A DNA stretch of 48,143 nucleotides from Methylophaga sp. 42_25_T18 (lineage in GTDB: Bacteria; Pseudomonadota; Gammaproteobacteria; Nitrosococcales; Methylophagaceae). This document shows, piece by piece, positions 24,205-34,006 of the stretch. Location of the stretch: contig MAAJ01000014.1 of the NCBI GenBank assembly GCA_002163085.1, positions 1 to 48,143 on the forward strand, read 5' to 3'. The notes beneath the pieces are model-generated. The model was given only the letters and a program-made list of their open reading frames with translations. It was not told the origin of the DNA and did no database searches. Both the position numbers and the translations under genes were made by a program. How positions within the stretch are numbered: the stretch's first letter is position 1; every line of letters starts with the position of its first letter.

Positions 24205-24891
24205 ATGATAGAAGGTAAACCTCTACGCACGGTACGCAGCTTTGTACGTCGTGAAGGCAGATTAACGCCAGGCCAACAACGTGCCCTCGATGAGTTATGG
24301 CCACAATTTGGTATTGAAGACAGCGGTGATCCACTGGACCTTAATGCTTTATTTAATCGTGATGCACCTAAAGTATTAGAAATTGGTTTTGGCAATGGCA
24401 GTTCTCTGGCAAAAATGGCCGCGGCACAACCCGAACAAGATTTTATTGGTGTAGAAGTTCATCGCCCTGGTGTCGGTCAATTGCTTAACTTAATCGAGGA
24501 ACTGGGACTGACAAACCTACGTGTTGCGTGTACTGATGCGGTTGAACTAATCAAGCACCGCCTTGCAGGTGATAGCCTTGATCGGGTACAACTTTATTTC
24601 CCTGACCCTTGGCATAAAAAACGTCACCATAAACGTCGTATCATTCAAGCCGATTTTGTAGAGTTATTAGCAAACAAAATTAAATCTGATGGTCATTTGC
24701 ATATGGCAACAGATTGGGAGCACTATGCAGAGCATATGTTAGATGACTTATCTAATAGTGAAGACTTTGTTAACTGTGCTGATGAATCAGGATTTATTCC
24801 TCGACCAGATTACCGACCTCTCACCAAGTTTGAACAACGTGGACATCGCTTGGGACACGGCGTTTGGGACCTTCTTTTCAAACGACGTTAA
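24205..24891 (+). CDS. trmB: tRNA (guanine-N7-)-methyltransferase
   Basis: The 228-residue enzyme adds the N7-methyl group to G46 of tRNAs using SAM. Motifs are the N-terminal RTVRSFVRREGRLTPGQQ, the SAM loop LEIGFGNGSSLAKMA, DFIGVEVHRPGVG, the catalytic YFPDPWHKKRHHKRR and TKFEQRGHRLGHGVWDL at the end. The ATG at 24205 with AAAGG upstream fits the family start; an upstream TTG at 24169 is less likely. The gene is divergent from the metal permease and precedes the fadL homolog. Confidence 0.96.
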   Translation: MIEGKPLRTVRSFVRREGRLTPGQQRALDELWPQFGIEDSGDPLDLNALFNRDAPKVLEIGFGNGSSLAKMAAAQPEQDFIGVEVHRPGVGQLLNLIEELGLTNLRVACTDAVELIKHRLAGDSLDRVQLYFPDPWHKKRHHKRRIIQADFVELLANKIKSDGHLHMATDWEHYAEHMLDDLSNSEDFVNCADESGFIPRPDYRPLTKFEQRGHRLGHGVWDLLFKRR

Positions 24892-24989
24892 CCCACAGCA
24901 AAACTTGCAATACGCCCTTGCTTAATGATACCTTGCCGTAAGTTACAAGTTTTTCACGGGATTACAAGTGGTTATGGCGCAATACAAAC

Positions 24990-25004
24990 AAATTAAATTA
25001 AATT
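24990..25004 (+). repeat. Three tandem copies of AAATT in the fadL start region
   Basis: Three copies of the 5-mer AAATT stand between an ATG at 24974 and the body of the porin gene. With three copies the ATG frame hits TAA at 25004-25006. With two copies it would run straight into the gene and encode MAQYKQIKLSLLVAAASFSS as a complete signal peptide. It looks like a slippage site. Confidence 0.8.
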
Positions 25005-25011
25005 AAGTTTA

Positions 25012-26313
25012 TTGGTAGCAGCAGCAAGCTTCAGTTCACTCAGTTATGGCGCCGGATTTGCCATTCAAGAACAAAGTGTTACAGGTTTAGGACGAGCCTT
25101 TGCAGGTAGTGCCGCAGTAGCAGAAGATGCAAGTACCATCTTTTTCAACCCTGCTGGCCTTACTTATCTAAGTCATTCTGAACTTGCTGTGGGCCTCAAC
25201 TTTATTGCCCCACAAACTGAGTTTAGAGATGAGGGTTCTAGCTTACCAATCGCACTTGGTGGCGGTGCACTTAGTGGAAGCGATAGTGAAGACGGAAATA
25301 AAAGCGCCCTTGTCCCAAACTTCTATTTTGCATATAAATTTAACGATAAAGCCGTTGCCGGTCTTGGCATAAACGCACCTTTTGGCTTAGTCACAAAATA
25401 TGATGATGATTGGAAAGGTCGTTATCATGCAATCGAGTCAGATTTAAAAACCGTTAACATCAACCCATCATTTGCTTTTAAACCTACTGAAAAATTGTCT
25501 TTGGGTTTTGGTGTGAGTGTGCAATACATCGATTTAAAACTAACCCAAGCTGTAGACTTTGGTGCAGCATGTGCAGTAGCAGCAGTTGGTGCTTGTGCGA
25601 CTCCTCAAGGTTTTGATGGCAAGGCCAAGCTAACTGCTGATGACTGGAGTTGGGGTTATAATCTAGGCTTGATATTTCAAGCAACAGAAGCTACCCGCCT
25701 TGGTTTAAGTTACCGCTCTAAGGTTTCTCACCATTTAACAGGTGAAGGGAAATTTACAATTCCTGATAATGCATTTGTACAAGGTGTCGCTGCAGCGGGT
25801 GGTTTTACAAATAATAGTATCTCCGGTGATGTTGATTTACCAGAGTCAGTCTCCTTTGCAATTCATCATCAGGTAAATAGCAAATGGACCATTATGGCTG
25901 ATGCCACATGGACTAGATGGGATCGTTTCCAAGATCTCACTATTAATTCAGCTACTGGTAATCGTCTAAATAGCAGCAAAGAAGAAAAATGGGACAACAC
26001 TATGCGTTATGGCATAGGGGCCGACTATAAACACGATGATAAATGGACCTTCCGTGGCGGTATTGCCTACGATGAAACACCCGTTTCAAGCGAGTATCGC
26101 ACTGCACGAATTCCGGATAATGATCGGAAATGGGTCTCCCTAGGCGCAAGTTATAAAATGCGTGACAATCTCACTATTGATGCAGGATATAGTCACCTAT
26201 TCGTCAGTGATCCAAAAATTGATGAAACAGATAGCAACGGCTATAGTCTAACGGGGAAATATGACGCCAGCGTAGACTTGCTAGGTATTCAAGTCCGTTG
26301 GTTATTACTCTAA
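25012..26313 (+). CDS. fadL: FadL-type outer membrane long-chain fatty acid/hydrocarbon porin (start disrupted)
   Basis: The mature protein begins AGFAIQEQSVTGLGRAFAG, a classic FadL/TodX N-terminus, followed by NPAGLTYL, a 14-stranded barrel with alternating patterns, and a Leu-rich C-terminus (LLGIQVRWLLL). The nearest in-frame start is TTG at 25012. It has no ribosome site and leaves a 14-residue leader without basic residues. A normal signal peptide would be encoded from ATG 24974 if one AAATT repeat were absent. The gene as read may therefore be switched off, or use an unusual start (ATT 24997 also sits in frame). It lies 15 bases before a fatty acyl-CoA ligase gene, so import and activation of long-chain fatty acids are paired. 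Confidence 0.85.
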   Translation: MVAAASFSSLSYGAGFAIQEQSVTGLGRAFAGSAAVAEDASTIFFNPAGLTYLSHSELAVGLNFIAPQTEFRDEGSSLPIALGGGALSGSDSEDGNKSALVPNFYFAYKFNDKAVAGLGINAPFGLVTKYDDDWKGRYHAIESDLKTVNINPSFAFKPTEKLSLGFGVSVQYIDLKLTQAVDFGAACAVAAVGACATPQGFDGKAKLTADDWSWGYNLGLIFQATEATRLGLSYRSKVSHHLTGEGKFTIPDNAFVQGVAAAGGFTNNSISGDVDLPESVSFAIHHQVNSKWTIMADATWTRWDRFQDLTINSATGNRLNSSKEEKWDNTMRYGIGADYKHDDKWTFRGGIAYDETPVSSEYRTARIPDNDRKWVSLGASYKMRDNLTIDAGYSHLFVSDPKIDETDSNGYSLTGKYDASVDLLGIQVRWLLL

Positions 26314-26328
26314 GAATAAGCATTCCTG

Positions 26329-28128
26329 ATGTCCAAAAATAATCTAGATGTAATTAGCACTGATGAAGCTCAGACCTTATATGGCCTGTTTAAGGAACGT
26401 TTGAAACGTAGCCCTGAGCAGGTTGCTTATCGTAGTTATGACAGTGATAGCCAAACTTGGTATGACACCACTTGGCAACAGGTTGCTGAGCATATTACTC
26501 ATTGGCAAACGGCATTATTAGCCGAAGGTCTTGAGCCAGGTGATCGTGTGGCACTCAACTTACGTAACTGTAAAGAGTGGGTATTTTTCGACCAAGCCGC
26601 AATGGGATTAGGTTTAGTTGTTGTGCCTTTATACCCTGATGATCGACCTGACAATGTTGCCTATATTCTGCATGATGCTGATGTAAAGCTAGTCTTATTG
26701 CAAAACAGCAAACAATGGAAACGGTTAGCACCGTCAATAACAGAAGACCATCATCTCAAACGTGTCGTAATAAACAATAAAGACGATGAGCAATTAGATT
26801 CACTTGCAATCTATGCTGATGAATGGCTGCCACAAAATTCGAGTGTCTTGCATAATAGTAAAGCTCAAGCTGATCAACTGGCATCCATCATCTACACCTC
26901 TGGCACCACTGGTCGCCCTAAAGGTGTGATGCTAAGCCATCACAATATGCTGTCAGTATCATCTGGCGCCTTACAGTATTTTGATATTTTCCCTAATGAT
27001 GTCTTTTTATCATTTTTACCTTTGTCTCACACCTTAGAACGGACAGCAGGTTATTACTTGCCGATAATGGCTGGTGCAACAGTGGCCTACTCGCGTGGCA
27101 TACCGCAGCTTGGTGAAGACATGTTACAAACTAAACCAAGCGTTATCATCGCTGTACCTCGTGTCTTTGAACGTATATATGCTCGTTTGCAGAATCAACT
27201 TGCTTCAAAATCTATTGTCGCTAAGTTTTTATTTAAAGCCACTGTTACCATTGGCTGGACACGATTCTTACATCAGCAAAAACGAGCCTGGTGGCACCCT
27301 GGTTTCATGTTATGGCCTCTGTTTAATAAATTGGTGGCAGACAAAGTTCAACAACGCTTAGGTGGCAATATGCGTTTAATTGTCACCGGTGGTGCAGCAT
27401 TGCCTCAACAGGTTGCCAAATTGTTTTTAGGTTTAGGTCAAAACTTGATTCAAGGTTACGGTTTAACTGAAACCAGTCCGGTGATCAGTGTTAATGAGCC
27501 TGATAATAACTACCCCGCCAGTGTTGGCCGCCCTCTTCCAGGTATCACGGTAAAGATTGGTGATAACGACGAGTTACTCGTGCAGGGTCCTGGCAATATG
27601 TTGGGCTATTGGAATAATCATAAAGCCACTGCACAAACCATCGATGCCCAAGGTTGGTTACACACCGGTGACCAAGCAAAAATAGGTGATAGTGGTCATA
27701 TCTATATCACTGGCCGCCTCAAAGATATTCTCGTTTTAAGCAATGGCGAAAAAGTACCTCCAAGTGATGTTGAAGCAGCCATTTTAATGGATGATATTTT
27801 TGAGCAAGCTTTGATAGTGGGTGAAGGTGAATCATATCTATCAGCTCTATTGGTGCTTAACTCAGAACATTGGTTCACATTGGCTAAACAACATCAACTC
27901 GATGCGTTTGATTCAAATAGCCTAACTAATAAAAAATTACACAGTGAGATGATTCAACGATTAAGAAAGCTGTTATATAGCTTCCCTGCTTATGCCAAGA
28001 TTCGACGGGTTACGTTAACGCTGGAGCCCTGGACTCTCGATAACGATCTACTGACTGCAACCCTGAAAGTTAAACGCAATAAGGTTATCGAACATCACCA
28101 GACTGATATCGATAAGATGTATCAATAA
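26329..28128 (+). CDS. Long-chain fatty acyl-CoA synthetase (AMP-forming)
   Basis: The 599-residue enzyme belongs to the ANL family: the P-loop YTSGTTGRPKGVMLSHHNM (189-207), PLSHTLERTAGYY, QGYGLTETSPVISVNEP (the adenine-binding GYGLTE), the aspartate of WLHTGDQ, and GRLKDILVLSNGEKVPPSDVE at the hinge. It activates long-chain acids with ATP and CoA, in line with the FadL-type porin just upstream. The C-terminal lysine region is present, so it looks active. It follows fadL by 15 bases and ends at a strong terminator. Confidence 0.93.
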   Translation: MSKNNLDVISTDEAQTLYGLFKERLKRSPEQVAYRSYDSDSQTWYDTTWQQVAEHITHWQTALLAEGLEPGDRVALNLRNCKEWVFFDQAAMGLGLVVVPLYPDDRPDNVAYILHDADVKLVLLQNSKQWKRLAPSITEDHHLKRVVINNKDDEQLDSLAIYADEWLPQNSSVLHNSKAQADQLASIIYTSGTTGRPKGVMLSHHNMLSVSSGALQYFDIFPNDVFLSFLPLSHTLERTAGYYLPIMAGATVAYSRGIPQLGEDMLQTKPSVIIAVPRVFERIYARLQNQLASKSIVAKFLFKATVTIGWTRFLHQQKRAWWHPGFMLWPLFNKLVADKVQQRLGGNMRLIVTGGAALPQQVAKLFLGLGQNLIQGYGLTETSPVISVNEPDNNYPASVGRPLPGITVKIGDNDELLVQGPGNMLGYWNNHKATAQTIDAQGWLHTGDQAKIGDSGHIYITGRLKDILVLSNGEKVPPSDVEAAILMDDIFEQALIVGEGESYLSALLVLNSEHWFTLAKQHQLDAFDSNSLTNKKLHSEMIQRLRKLLYSFPAYAKIRRVTLTLEPWTLDNDLLTATLKVKRNKVIEHHQTDIDKMYQ

Positions 28129-28151
28129 AATCTTCAAATAATTCAGCTACA

Positions 28152-28177
28152 AAAAAGCCCCAATAAAGGGGCTTTTT
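28152..28177. terminator. Bidirectional terminator between the acyl-CoA ligase and SPFH genes
   Basis: AAAAAGCCCC and GGGGCTTTTT flank a 6-base AATAAA loop. The A and T runs let it serve both the plus-strand ligase gene and the minus-strand SPFH gene, whose stop codon is at 28233. Confidence 0.9.
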
Positions 28178-28232
28178 CATTTCTACTTATGCGAACACCA
28201 CTATCGTGATTGCCTCGCAAGTTTATTTATGT

Positions 28233-29126
28233 TTATTTTCCTGTATTTGGTAGCGATAAAATCAAACCGCCAGAATCACCTGACAGTAATGTTTGAGGAT
28301 AACTACCATTCCATCGCTCCACACTATTGTAGTCAATCAACTCTCTGGTCACTGAGCGAGCTAATACTTTATTTGCGCTCGCCTGAGCTTCTGCTTCTTT
28401 TAGAATTCGATAAGCCTCAGCATCCGCATGAGTACGTTTGGCATTGGCATCAGCAATCGCAGCTTGTTCTCTTGCTTCAGCCTGTTTAACTTGTTGTTGT
28501 GCCTGTTGTTCAACAATTTTTAACTGTGCTTTTTCTCGCTCTAATTGTTCTTGGCGTTCCTTCGTCTGAATAACAGCACTAGTCACCACTTGCGGCAAGG
28601 TAATATCACGAAATAGGACGGCCTCTACAATGACACCCTTTGGTTCTAAAAACGATTTTAGGCCTTCTTCCATATAGATCTGTAGATCTTGCTGTACTAA
28701 ATCGAGATAAAAGTCTTGTGACTGGGCAACTGTTTTACCTGCTTCGCGTAATAATGAACGTACTTTGGGGGTGATATGTTTAGATACTACATCTTCTAAA
28801 CGTCCTGTTTCCTGCAGGATTCTAGGTGTTCGTACGCCATCTATACGGAATGTGACCGAAATATCCATCGATGTTTTTAACTTATCTTGTGAAGGAACCT
28901 GAACCTTATCCCAGGTATACGTTAATTGACGTATATCAAAGACCGTGAAATCCAATAATGGATTTACAATATGAAAACCTTCTCCATATGCTTGTGCTCT
29001 AACGTCACCAAATAAGGTCGCCACTTTATTATGACCTGCCTTCACAGTGATATACGAGTTCATGGCTACTAATAACAGTAGCGCGGCAATGACTATAGCT
29101 ACGATATTTCTTGATTGATTCATCAT
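28233..29126 (-). CDS. SPFH/prohibitin-family membrane protein
   Basis: The 297-residue protein has one N-terminal membrane anchor (about 8-25), an SPFH/band-7 domain (about 30-200, with GEGFHIVNPLLDFTVFDIR) and a coiled coil rich in Gln, Ala and Glu (195-250). These prohibitin/HflC-like proteins form ring assemblies in the inner membrane that modulate proteases or membrane domains. Two adjacent ATGs exist; the second fits the AAGGA ribosome site better. It is the last gene of the trp-accD-folC block, in the place where dedD/cvpA often stand. Confidence 0.9.
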   Translation of the reverse strand: MMNQSRNIVAIVIAALLLLVAMNSYITVKAGHNKVATLFGDVRAQAYGEGFHIVNPLLDFTVFDIRQLTYTWDKVQVPSQDKLKTSMDISVTFRIDGVRTPRILQETGRLEDVVSKHITPKVRSLLREAGKTVAQSQDFYLDLVQQDLQIYMEEGLKSFLEPKGVIVEAVLFRDITLPQVVTSAVIQTKERQEQLEREKAQLKIVEQQAQQQVKQAEAREQAAIADANAKRTHADAEAYRILKEAEAQASANKVLARSVTRELIDYNSVERWNGSYPQTLLSGDSGGLILSLPNTGK

Positions 29127-29132
29127 TATTCC

Positions 29133-30413
29133 TTAATTAAAAACTTCAGGGATTAATCGCATAACAGCTTCTACTGTATGGAATGATCCAAATATTAACA
29201 CACGATCGTCTAACACCGATCCCCTCATCGCCTGTTGGTACGCTTGCTCTACCGAGTGATGCGTGGAGGTATTATTGTCACCGACAATAGCTTTGACTTT
29301 TTCTGCTAACAGCTCACCACTCATACCTCGACTACCATCGAGACCGGCAACAAACCAGTGATCGATCACTGATTTTAGCGGCTCAATCACGGCATTGACG
29401 TCTTTATCTTTAAGCATTGCCAGTACGGCATGCGTTTGACCTGTATTCGTTTGTTCAATCAACAAATCAGCTAAGTTACAAGCTCCTTGATGATTATGGG
29501 TGACATCAAAAATACGTTCAATATCACCGGCAAGCACTTGAAAACGTCCATCAAGTTTAACGTACTGCAAGCCCTGTTTAATTGATGAGAGTTCAATATC
29601 AAATTCAGCTTGATTTAATAAAGCAATAACTTGTAAAACAGCGGCGGCATTTTGCAGTTGATAACTTCCCACTAAAGCTGGCAAGGGTAAGTCAGGCCAA
29701 GTCTGTTTGTCGCTTTTCCAGCTCCATTGCTCAGATCTTTTTTCGACAAAAAAATCTTTTTCAGCAATATAACAAGTAGCCGCTAGAGATTCAGCATAAT
29801 TCATCATACTCTCAGCAGGCAGTGCTTCAGAACATACTATTGGCTGATTTTCTCTGAAAACCCCTGCCTTCTCCACAGCGATCTTTTCTCTATCATTGCC
29901 CAACCACATCGTATGATCTAAAGAAATTGGCGTTATTAAGGCGATATCAGCATCAAATAAATTGACGGCATCCAATCGCCCTCCCATACCGACTTCTAAA
30001 ATAACGACATCCAGCTTTTTCTGACAAAATATATCCACTGCCGCTAGGGTGGCGAATTCGAAATAGGTCAGTGAAATGTCATCACGGACCGCATCAATCC
30101 GGCCAAATGACTGACAGATCTCTTCATCACTGCATGACTCTCCATTCACGCAGATACGCTCGTTATAATTTAATAGGTGCGGTGAGGTATAAGTGCCTGT
30201 TCGATAACCAGCTGCTCGAAGAATTGCTTCAAGCATGGCCACCGACGAACCCTTGCCATTGGTACCCGCAACAGTAATAACCGTATAGGGAAGCTTGTTA
30301 GAATCTGTTAGGCGATGCCAAACCTGACCTATTCGCTCAAGTCCAGGGTCGACTTCGGTAAAATGGAGGTTTTCCTGCCATTTTAACCATTCAGGCAGGT
30401 TATCGAATCGCAT
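29133..30413 (-). CDS. folC: Bifunctional dihydrofolate synthase/folylpolyglutamate synthase
   Basis: The 426-residue ligase adds glutamate to dihydropteroate and folates. Motifs are the ATP loop VAGTNGKGSSVAMLEAIL (48-65), the TYTSPHLLNYNERI loop, VILEVGMGGRLDAVNLFD and ITPISLDHTMWLGNDREKIA. It follows accD by 14 bases, the standard gammaproteobacterial pair. The length and motifs are complete. Confidence 0.96.
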   Translation of the reverse strand: MRFDNLPEWLKWQENLHFTEVDPGLERIGQVWHRLTDSNKLPYTVITVAGTNGKGSSVAMLEAILRAAGYRTGTYTSPHLLNYNERICVNGESCSDEEICQSFGRIDAVRDDISLTYFEFATLAAVDIFCQKKLDVVILEVGMGGRLDAVNLFDADIALITPISLDHTMWLGNDREKIAVEKAGVFRENQPIVCSEALPAESMMNYAESLAATCYIAEKDFFVEKRSEQWSWKSDKQTWPDLPLPALVGSYQLQNAAAVLQVIALLNQAEFDIELSSIKQGLQYVKLDGRFQVLAGDIERIFDVTHNHQGACNLADLLIEQTNTGQTHAVLAMLKDKDVNAVIEPLKSVIDHWFVAGLDGSRGMSGELLAEKVKAIVGDNNTSTHHSVEQAYQQAMRGSVLDDRVLIFGSFHTVEAVMRLIPEVFN

Positions 30414-30427
30414 CGTCTTATCGAGTT

Positions 30428-31285
30428 TTATACTGCTACACGCTTTTGTAACAATGACAGGATGCCGGCAAGGCGATTACGCATCTCACGGCGATCAACA
30501 ATCATATCTATCGCTCCATGTTCAACTAAGAATTCACTGCGTTGAAAACCTTCAGGCAAGGTTTCACGTACCGTTTGTTCTATCACGCGTGGACCCGCGA
30601 AACCAATTAATGCTTTTGGTTCAGCAACATTCACATCACCTAACATGGCGAGACTCGCTGAAACACCGCCCATCGTTGGGTCAGTCAGCACTGAAATAAA
30701 GGGAACACCCGCTTTACTCAATTGAGCTAATATTGCACTGGTTTTAGCCATTTGCATTAATGAAAATAGGCCTTCTTGCATACGAGCACCACCGCTTGCA
30801 GCAAAACAGATTAATGGTAATCTTTTTTCTAAGGCTACTTGTGCAGCACGGACAAACTTCTCTCCGACCACCGAACCCATAGAGCCTCCCATAAAACTAA
30901 AGTCAAATGCTACGACGACAACGGGCAATTCATTAATCGTGCCTTCCATCGCCAACAACGCATCATCTTCACCTGTTTTTTTCTGTGCTTGGCTAATACG
31001 ATCTTTATATTTTTTACTGTCTTTGAACTTTAAGGTATCAACAGGTTTAATATTGGTGGCAAGTTCCATTCGACCATCTTGGTCTAGGAAACTTTCCAAG
31101 CGTGTTCTCGCATTAATACGCTGATGGTGGTCACATTTTGGACACACATGTAAATTACGTTCTAATTCAGCACGGTATAAAACAGCATCGCATGCGGTGC
31201 ACTTGCACCAAACACCCTCAGGAACAGATCGACTACGGACAGTAGTACGAATTTTTGAAGGAATTAATTTTTCAAACCAACTCAT
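30428..31285 (-). CDS. accD: Acetyl-CoA carboxylase carboxyltransferase beta subunit
   Basis: The 285-residue subunit has the four-cysteine zinc ribbon (Cys29, Cys32, Cys48, Cys51 in [15 protein letters not shown] and VCPKC) that binds DNA and mRNA in E. coli. The crotonase-fold carboxyltransferase follows: [29 protein letters not shown] and [16 protein letters not shown]. With AccA it moves the carboxyl group from biotin to acetyl-CoA to make malonyl-CoA. It sits 29 bases after trpA in the minus-strand run. Confidence 0.97.
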   Translation of the reverse strand: MSWFEKLIPSKIRTTVRSRSVPEGVWCKCTACDAVLYRAELERNLHVCPKCDHHQRINARTRLESFLDQDGRMELATNIKPVDTLKFKDSKKYKDRISQAQKKTGEDDALLAMEGTINELPVVVVAFDFSFMGGSMGSVVGEKFVRAAQVALEKRLPLICFAASGGARMQEGLFSLMQMAKTSAILAQLSKAGVPFISVLTDPTMGGVSASLAMLGDVNVAEPKALIGFAGPRVIEQTVRETLPEGFQRSEFLVEHGAIDMIVDRREMRNRLAGILSLLQKRVAV

Positions 31286-31314
31286 TTTGTCACCTATAGT
31301 CTTTTGATGGCGAT

Positions 31315-32133
31315 TTACTTAGCCATATCTCGTGCATTAATCGCATGGCGCATTTCAGCCAACAAGCCTGCTACTGCTGCAGGTAACTCTTCAGGTCTAT
31401 CTGCATGTTCTTCGATACAACGCACTAATGTGCTGCCAACGACAACCGCATCAGCCACATTCGCTACCGCTGCTGCTGATTGACCGTCACGAATACCAAA
31501 ACCAACGCCTACGGGTAAATCAGTGCAGCTACGTAAATCAGCCAGTTTAGCTTCAACACTGCTCACATCTAAGGCAGCAGAACCTGTTACACCTTTGATT
31601 GAAATATAATAAATAAACCCTTTGGCATATTGAGCAATTTTTGCCATCCGTTCTTTTGATGTTGTTGGTGCTACTAAGAAGATGGTATCAATGCCATGTT
31701 CATCCATCAGAGATAAAAACTCATCGGATTCTTCCGGTGGCAAATCAACAGTTAATACACCATCTACACCCGCTTGTTGTGCTAATTGAGCAAACATTTT
31801 ATAACCCATCGCTTCAATTGGATTAGCGTATCCCATTAAGACGACGGGTGTATCTGTATCTTTTTCTCTGAATTTCTTAACCATGTCGAATACGTGAATA
31901 AGGCTTACTTCGTATTTCAACGCACGTTCACACGCCTTTTGGATCACAGGGCCATCTGACATCGGATCAGAAAAAGGAATGCCTAATTCGAGTATATCTG
32001 CACCCGCTTCGACTAAGGCATGCATCACCGGAACGGTCACCCATGGCTCCGGATCTCCTGCGGTCACATAAGGAATTAAGGCTGTTTGACCATCTGCCTT
32101 TAAATTTTCAAAACATTGACTAATGCGACTCAT
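31315..32133 (-). CDS. trpA: Tryptophan synthase alpha subunit
   Basis: The 272-residue TIM barrel cleaves indole-3-glycerol phosphate to indole. The catalytic residues fall at the same positions as in E. coli: Glu49 in [13 protein letters not shown] and Asp60 in DPMSDGP. The phosphate loop [15 protein letters not shown] and VVVGSTLVR are present. It starts 3 bases after trpB ends, so it is coupled to it. Confidence 0.97.
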   Translation of the reverse strand: MSRISQCFENLKADGQTALIPYVTAGDPEPWVTVPVMHALVEAGADILELGIPFSDPMSDGPVIQKACERALKYEVSLIHVFDMVKKFREKDTDTPVVLMGYANPIEAMGYKMFAQLAQQAGVDGVLTVDLPPEESDEFLSLMDEHGIDTIFLVAPTTSKERMAKIAQYAKGFIYYISIKGVTGSAALDVSSVEAKLADLRSCTDLPVGVGFGIRDGQSAAAVANVADAVVVGSTLVRCIEEHADRPEELPAAVAGLLAEMRHAINARDMAK

Positions 32134-32136
32134 CGT

Positions 32137-33363
32137 TTATTCCTCGAAATTCAAACCAGCCAATGCGGCAACCGTATGCATATCTTTATCACCACGTCCT
32201 GATAGATTCACTAACAAGATTTGATCTGATGACATCGTTGGTGCCAATTTACTTGCATAAGCAAGGGCATGACTTGATTCCAATGCTGGAATAATGCCTT
32301 CCATACGTGTTAAGTCATGAAAGGCTTGCAGCGCTTCATCATCTGTAACAGCAACATACTTTGCGCGACCAATATCTTTCAACCATGCATGCTCAGGCCC
32401 GACACCAGGATAATCTAGGCCCGCCGAAATTGAGTGTGTTTCGATGATCTGGCCATTTTCATCTTGCATTAAATAGGTGCGATTCCCATGTAAAACACCA
32501 GGTGCTCCAGCACATAATGGCGCAGAGTGCTGTCCTGTTTCAATACCATGACCGGCACCTTCGACACCATACATATCGACAGATTCGTCGGCAATAAACG
32601 GGTGAAATAGACCAATCGCATTGGAACCACCACCGATGCATGCTACTAGTGCGTCAGGTAACTTGCCTGTGGCTTGTAAGATTTGACTTCGTGCTTCACG
32701 ACCGATAATCGTTTGAAAGTCACGTACCATAGCCGGATAAGGATGAGGTCCTGCTACTGTACCGATAATGTAAAACGTATCATCGACATTGGTTACCCAG
32801 TCACGTAGGGCTTCGTTTAGGGCATCTTTTAAAGTGCGTGAGCCCGACTCAACCGGAATTACTTCTGCACCTAAAAGCTTCATGCGATATACATTCTGTG
32901 CCTGGCGTTTCACATCTGCCGCGCCCATATAAACGACACATTCCATACCCAGGCGAGCGGCTACTGTTGCAGTTGCAACACCATGCTGGCCAGCACCGGT
33001 TTCAGCGATGATGCGTGTTTTACCCATGCGTTTAGCTAATAAAGCCTGGCCAATCGTATTATTTACTTTATGCGCACCAGTGTGGTTTAAATCCTCTCGT
33101 TTAAGATAGATTTGAGCACCACCCATTTTCTGGGTCCAATTTTCAGCCAAATACAACGGCGATGGACGCCCAACAAAATCGGCTAAGTCCTTATCCATTT
33201 CTGCTTGGAAATCAGCATCATTTTTATAACGATTGTACGCTGTCTCTAACGCGTATATCGCCTCCATCAATGTTTCGCCTACGAAGCGTCCACCATAGGG
33301 GCCAAAGTGACCCTCCTCATTGGGATATGATTCGTAATATTCGTTACCGACTTGCTTAGCCAT
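32137..33363 (-). CDS. trpB: Tryptophan synthase beta subunit
   Basis: The 408-residue PLP enzyme joins indole and serine to form tryptophan. Motifs are [14 protein letters not shown] (here [10 protein letters not shown]), [16 protein letters not shown] with the PLP lysine Lys99, ETGAGQHG and the GGGSNAIG phosphate loop. Its ATG overlaps the end of trpF by 8 bases (ATGGCTAA). It forms the trpF-trpB-trpA unit, with trpE/G/D/C absent from the window. Confidence 0.97.
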   Translation of the reverse strand: MAKQVGNEYYESYPNEEGHFGPYGGRFVGETLMEAIYALETAYNRYKNDADFQAEMDKDLADFVGRPSPLYLAENWTQKMGGAQIYLKREDLNHTGAHKVNNTIGQALLAKRMGKTRIIAETGAGQHGVATATVAARLGMECVVYMGAADVKRQAQNVYRMKLLGAEVIPVESGSRTLKDALNEALRDWVTNVDDTFYIIGTVAGPHPYPAMVRDFQTIIGREARSQILQATGKLPDALVACIGGGSNAIGLFHPFIADESVDMYGVEGAGHGIETGQHSAPLCAGAPGVLHGNRTYLMQDENGQIIETHSISAGLDYPGVGPEHAWLKDIGRAKYVAVTDDEALQAFHDLTRMEGIIPALESSHALAYASKLAPTMSSDQILLVNLSGRGDKDMHTVAALAGLNFEE

Positions 33364-33970
33364 TAGCTACCTCTTGCATAAAAGCGCTTATTTTTTGATG
33401 ATCTTTTATTCCCTTCGACTGCTCGACGCCACCACTCACGTCTACCGCATAGGGTTGCACTTGTTTTATTGCCATCGCCACATTATCAATGTTCAAACCT
33501 CCAGCGAGAATAATCGGTTTATCAATTTTTTTAATCAATGACCAATCAAATACTTGCCCTGTACCGCCAGGCACACCAGCTTGGTAACTATCCAATAAAA
33601 TAGCCGATGCAGATGAGTACTCTTCTGCCAACGAAACCAAGTCAACCTTGTCACGCATTCTGATCGCTTTTAAGTATGTCTTACCAAACTGTTCACAATA
33701 TGCAGCAGATTCATCGCCATGAAATTGTAAAATATCAATGGGCAACTCATTCAAACATGCTTGTACTTGCTCAACATCAGCATCGACAAATAAAGCCACT
33801 ATATTGATAAAGGGCGGTAATTTAGCGACAATTTCTTTCGCCTGCGCGATCGTCACTGCTCTTGGGCTAGCAGGATAAAACACTAAACCCAATGCATCAG
33901 CACCATTTTCAACTGCAAATTCAGCATCTTGGCGGCGCGTGATACCACAAATTTTTACACAAGTTTTCAT
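33356..33970 (-). CDS. trpF: Phosphoribosylanthranilate isomerase
   Basis: The 204-residue barrel carries out the Amadori rearrangement before indole-glycerol phosphate. Motifs are [11 protein letters not shown] with the catalytic Cys near the N-terminus, [36 protein letters not shown] and [16 protein letters not shown] with the catalytic Asp. As in most gammaproteobacteria outside the enterics, TrpF is a separate protein rather than fused to TrpC. It follows truA by 36 bases. Confidence 0.96.
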   Translation of the reverse strand: MKTCVKICGITRRQDAEFAVENGADALGLVFYPASPRAVTIAQAKEIVAKLPPFINIVALFVDADVEQVQACLNELPIDILQFHGDESAAYCEQFGKTYLKAIRMRDKVDLVSLAEEYSSASAILLDSYQAGVPGGTGQVFDWSLIKKIDKPIILAGGLNIDNVAMAIKQVQPYAVDVSGGVEQSKGIKDHQKISAFMQEVANG

Positions 33971-34006
33971 TCAGTCTGATAAGAGAGTTAAATTCAAGCT
34001 GATACT

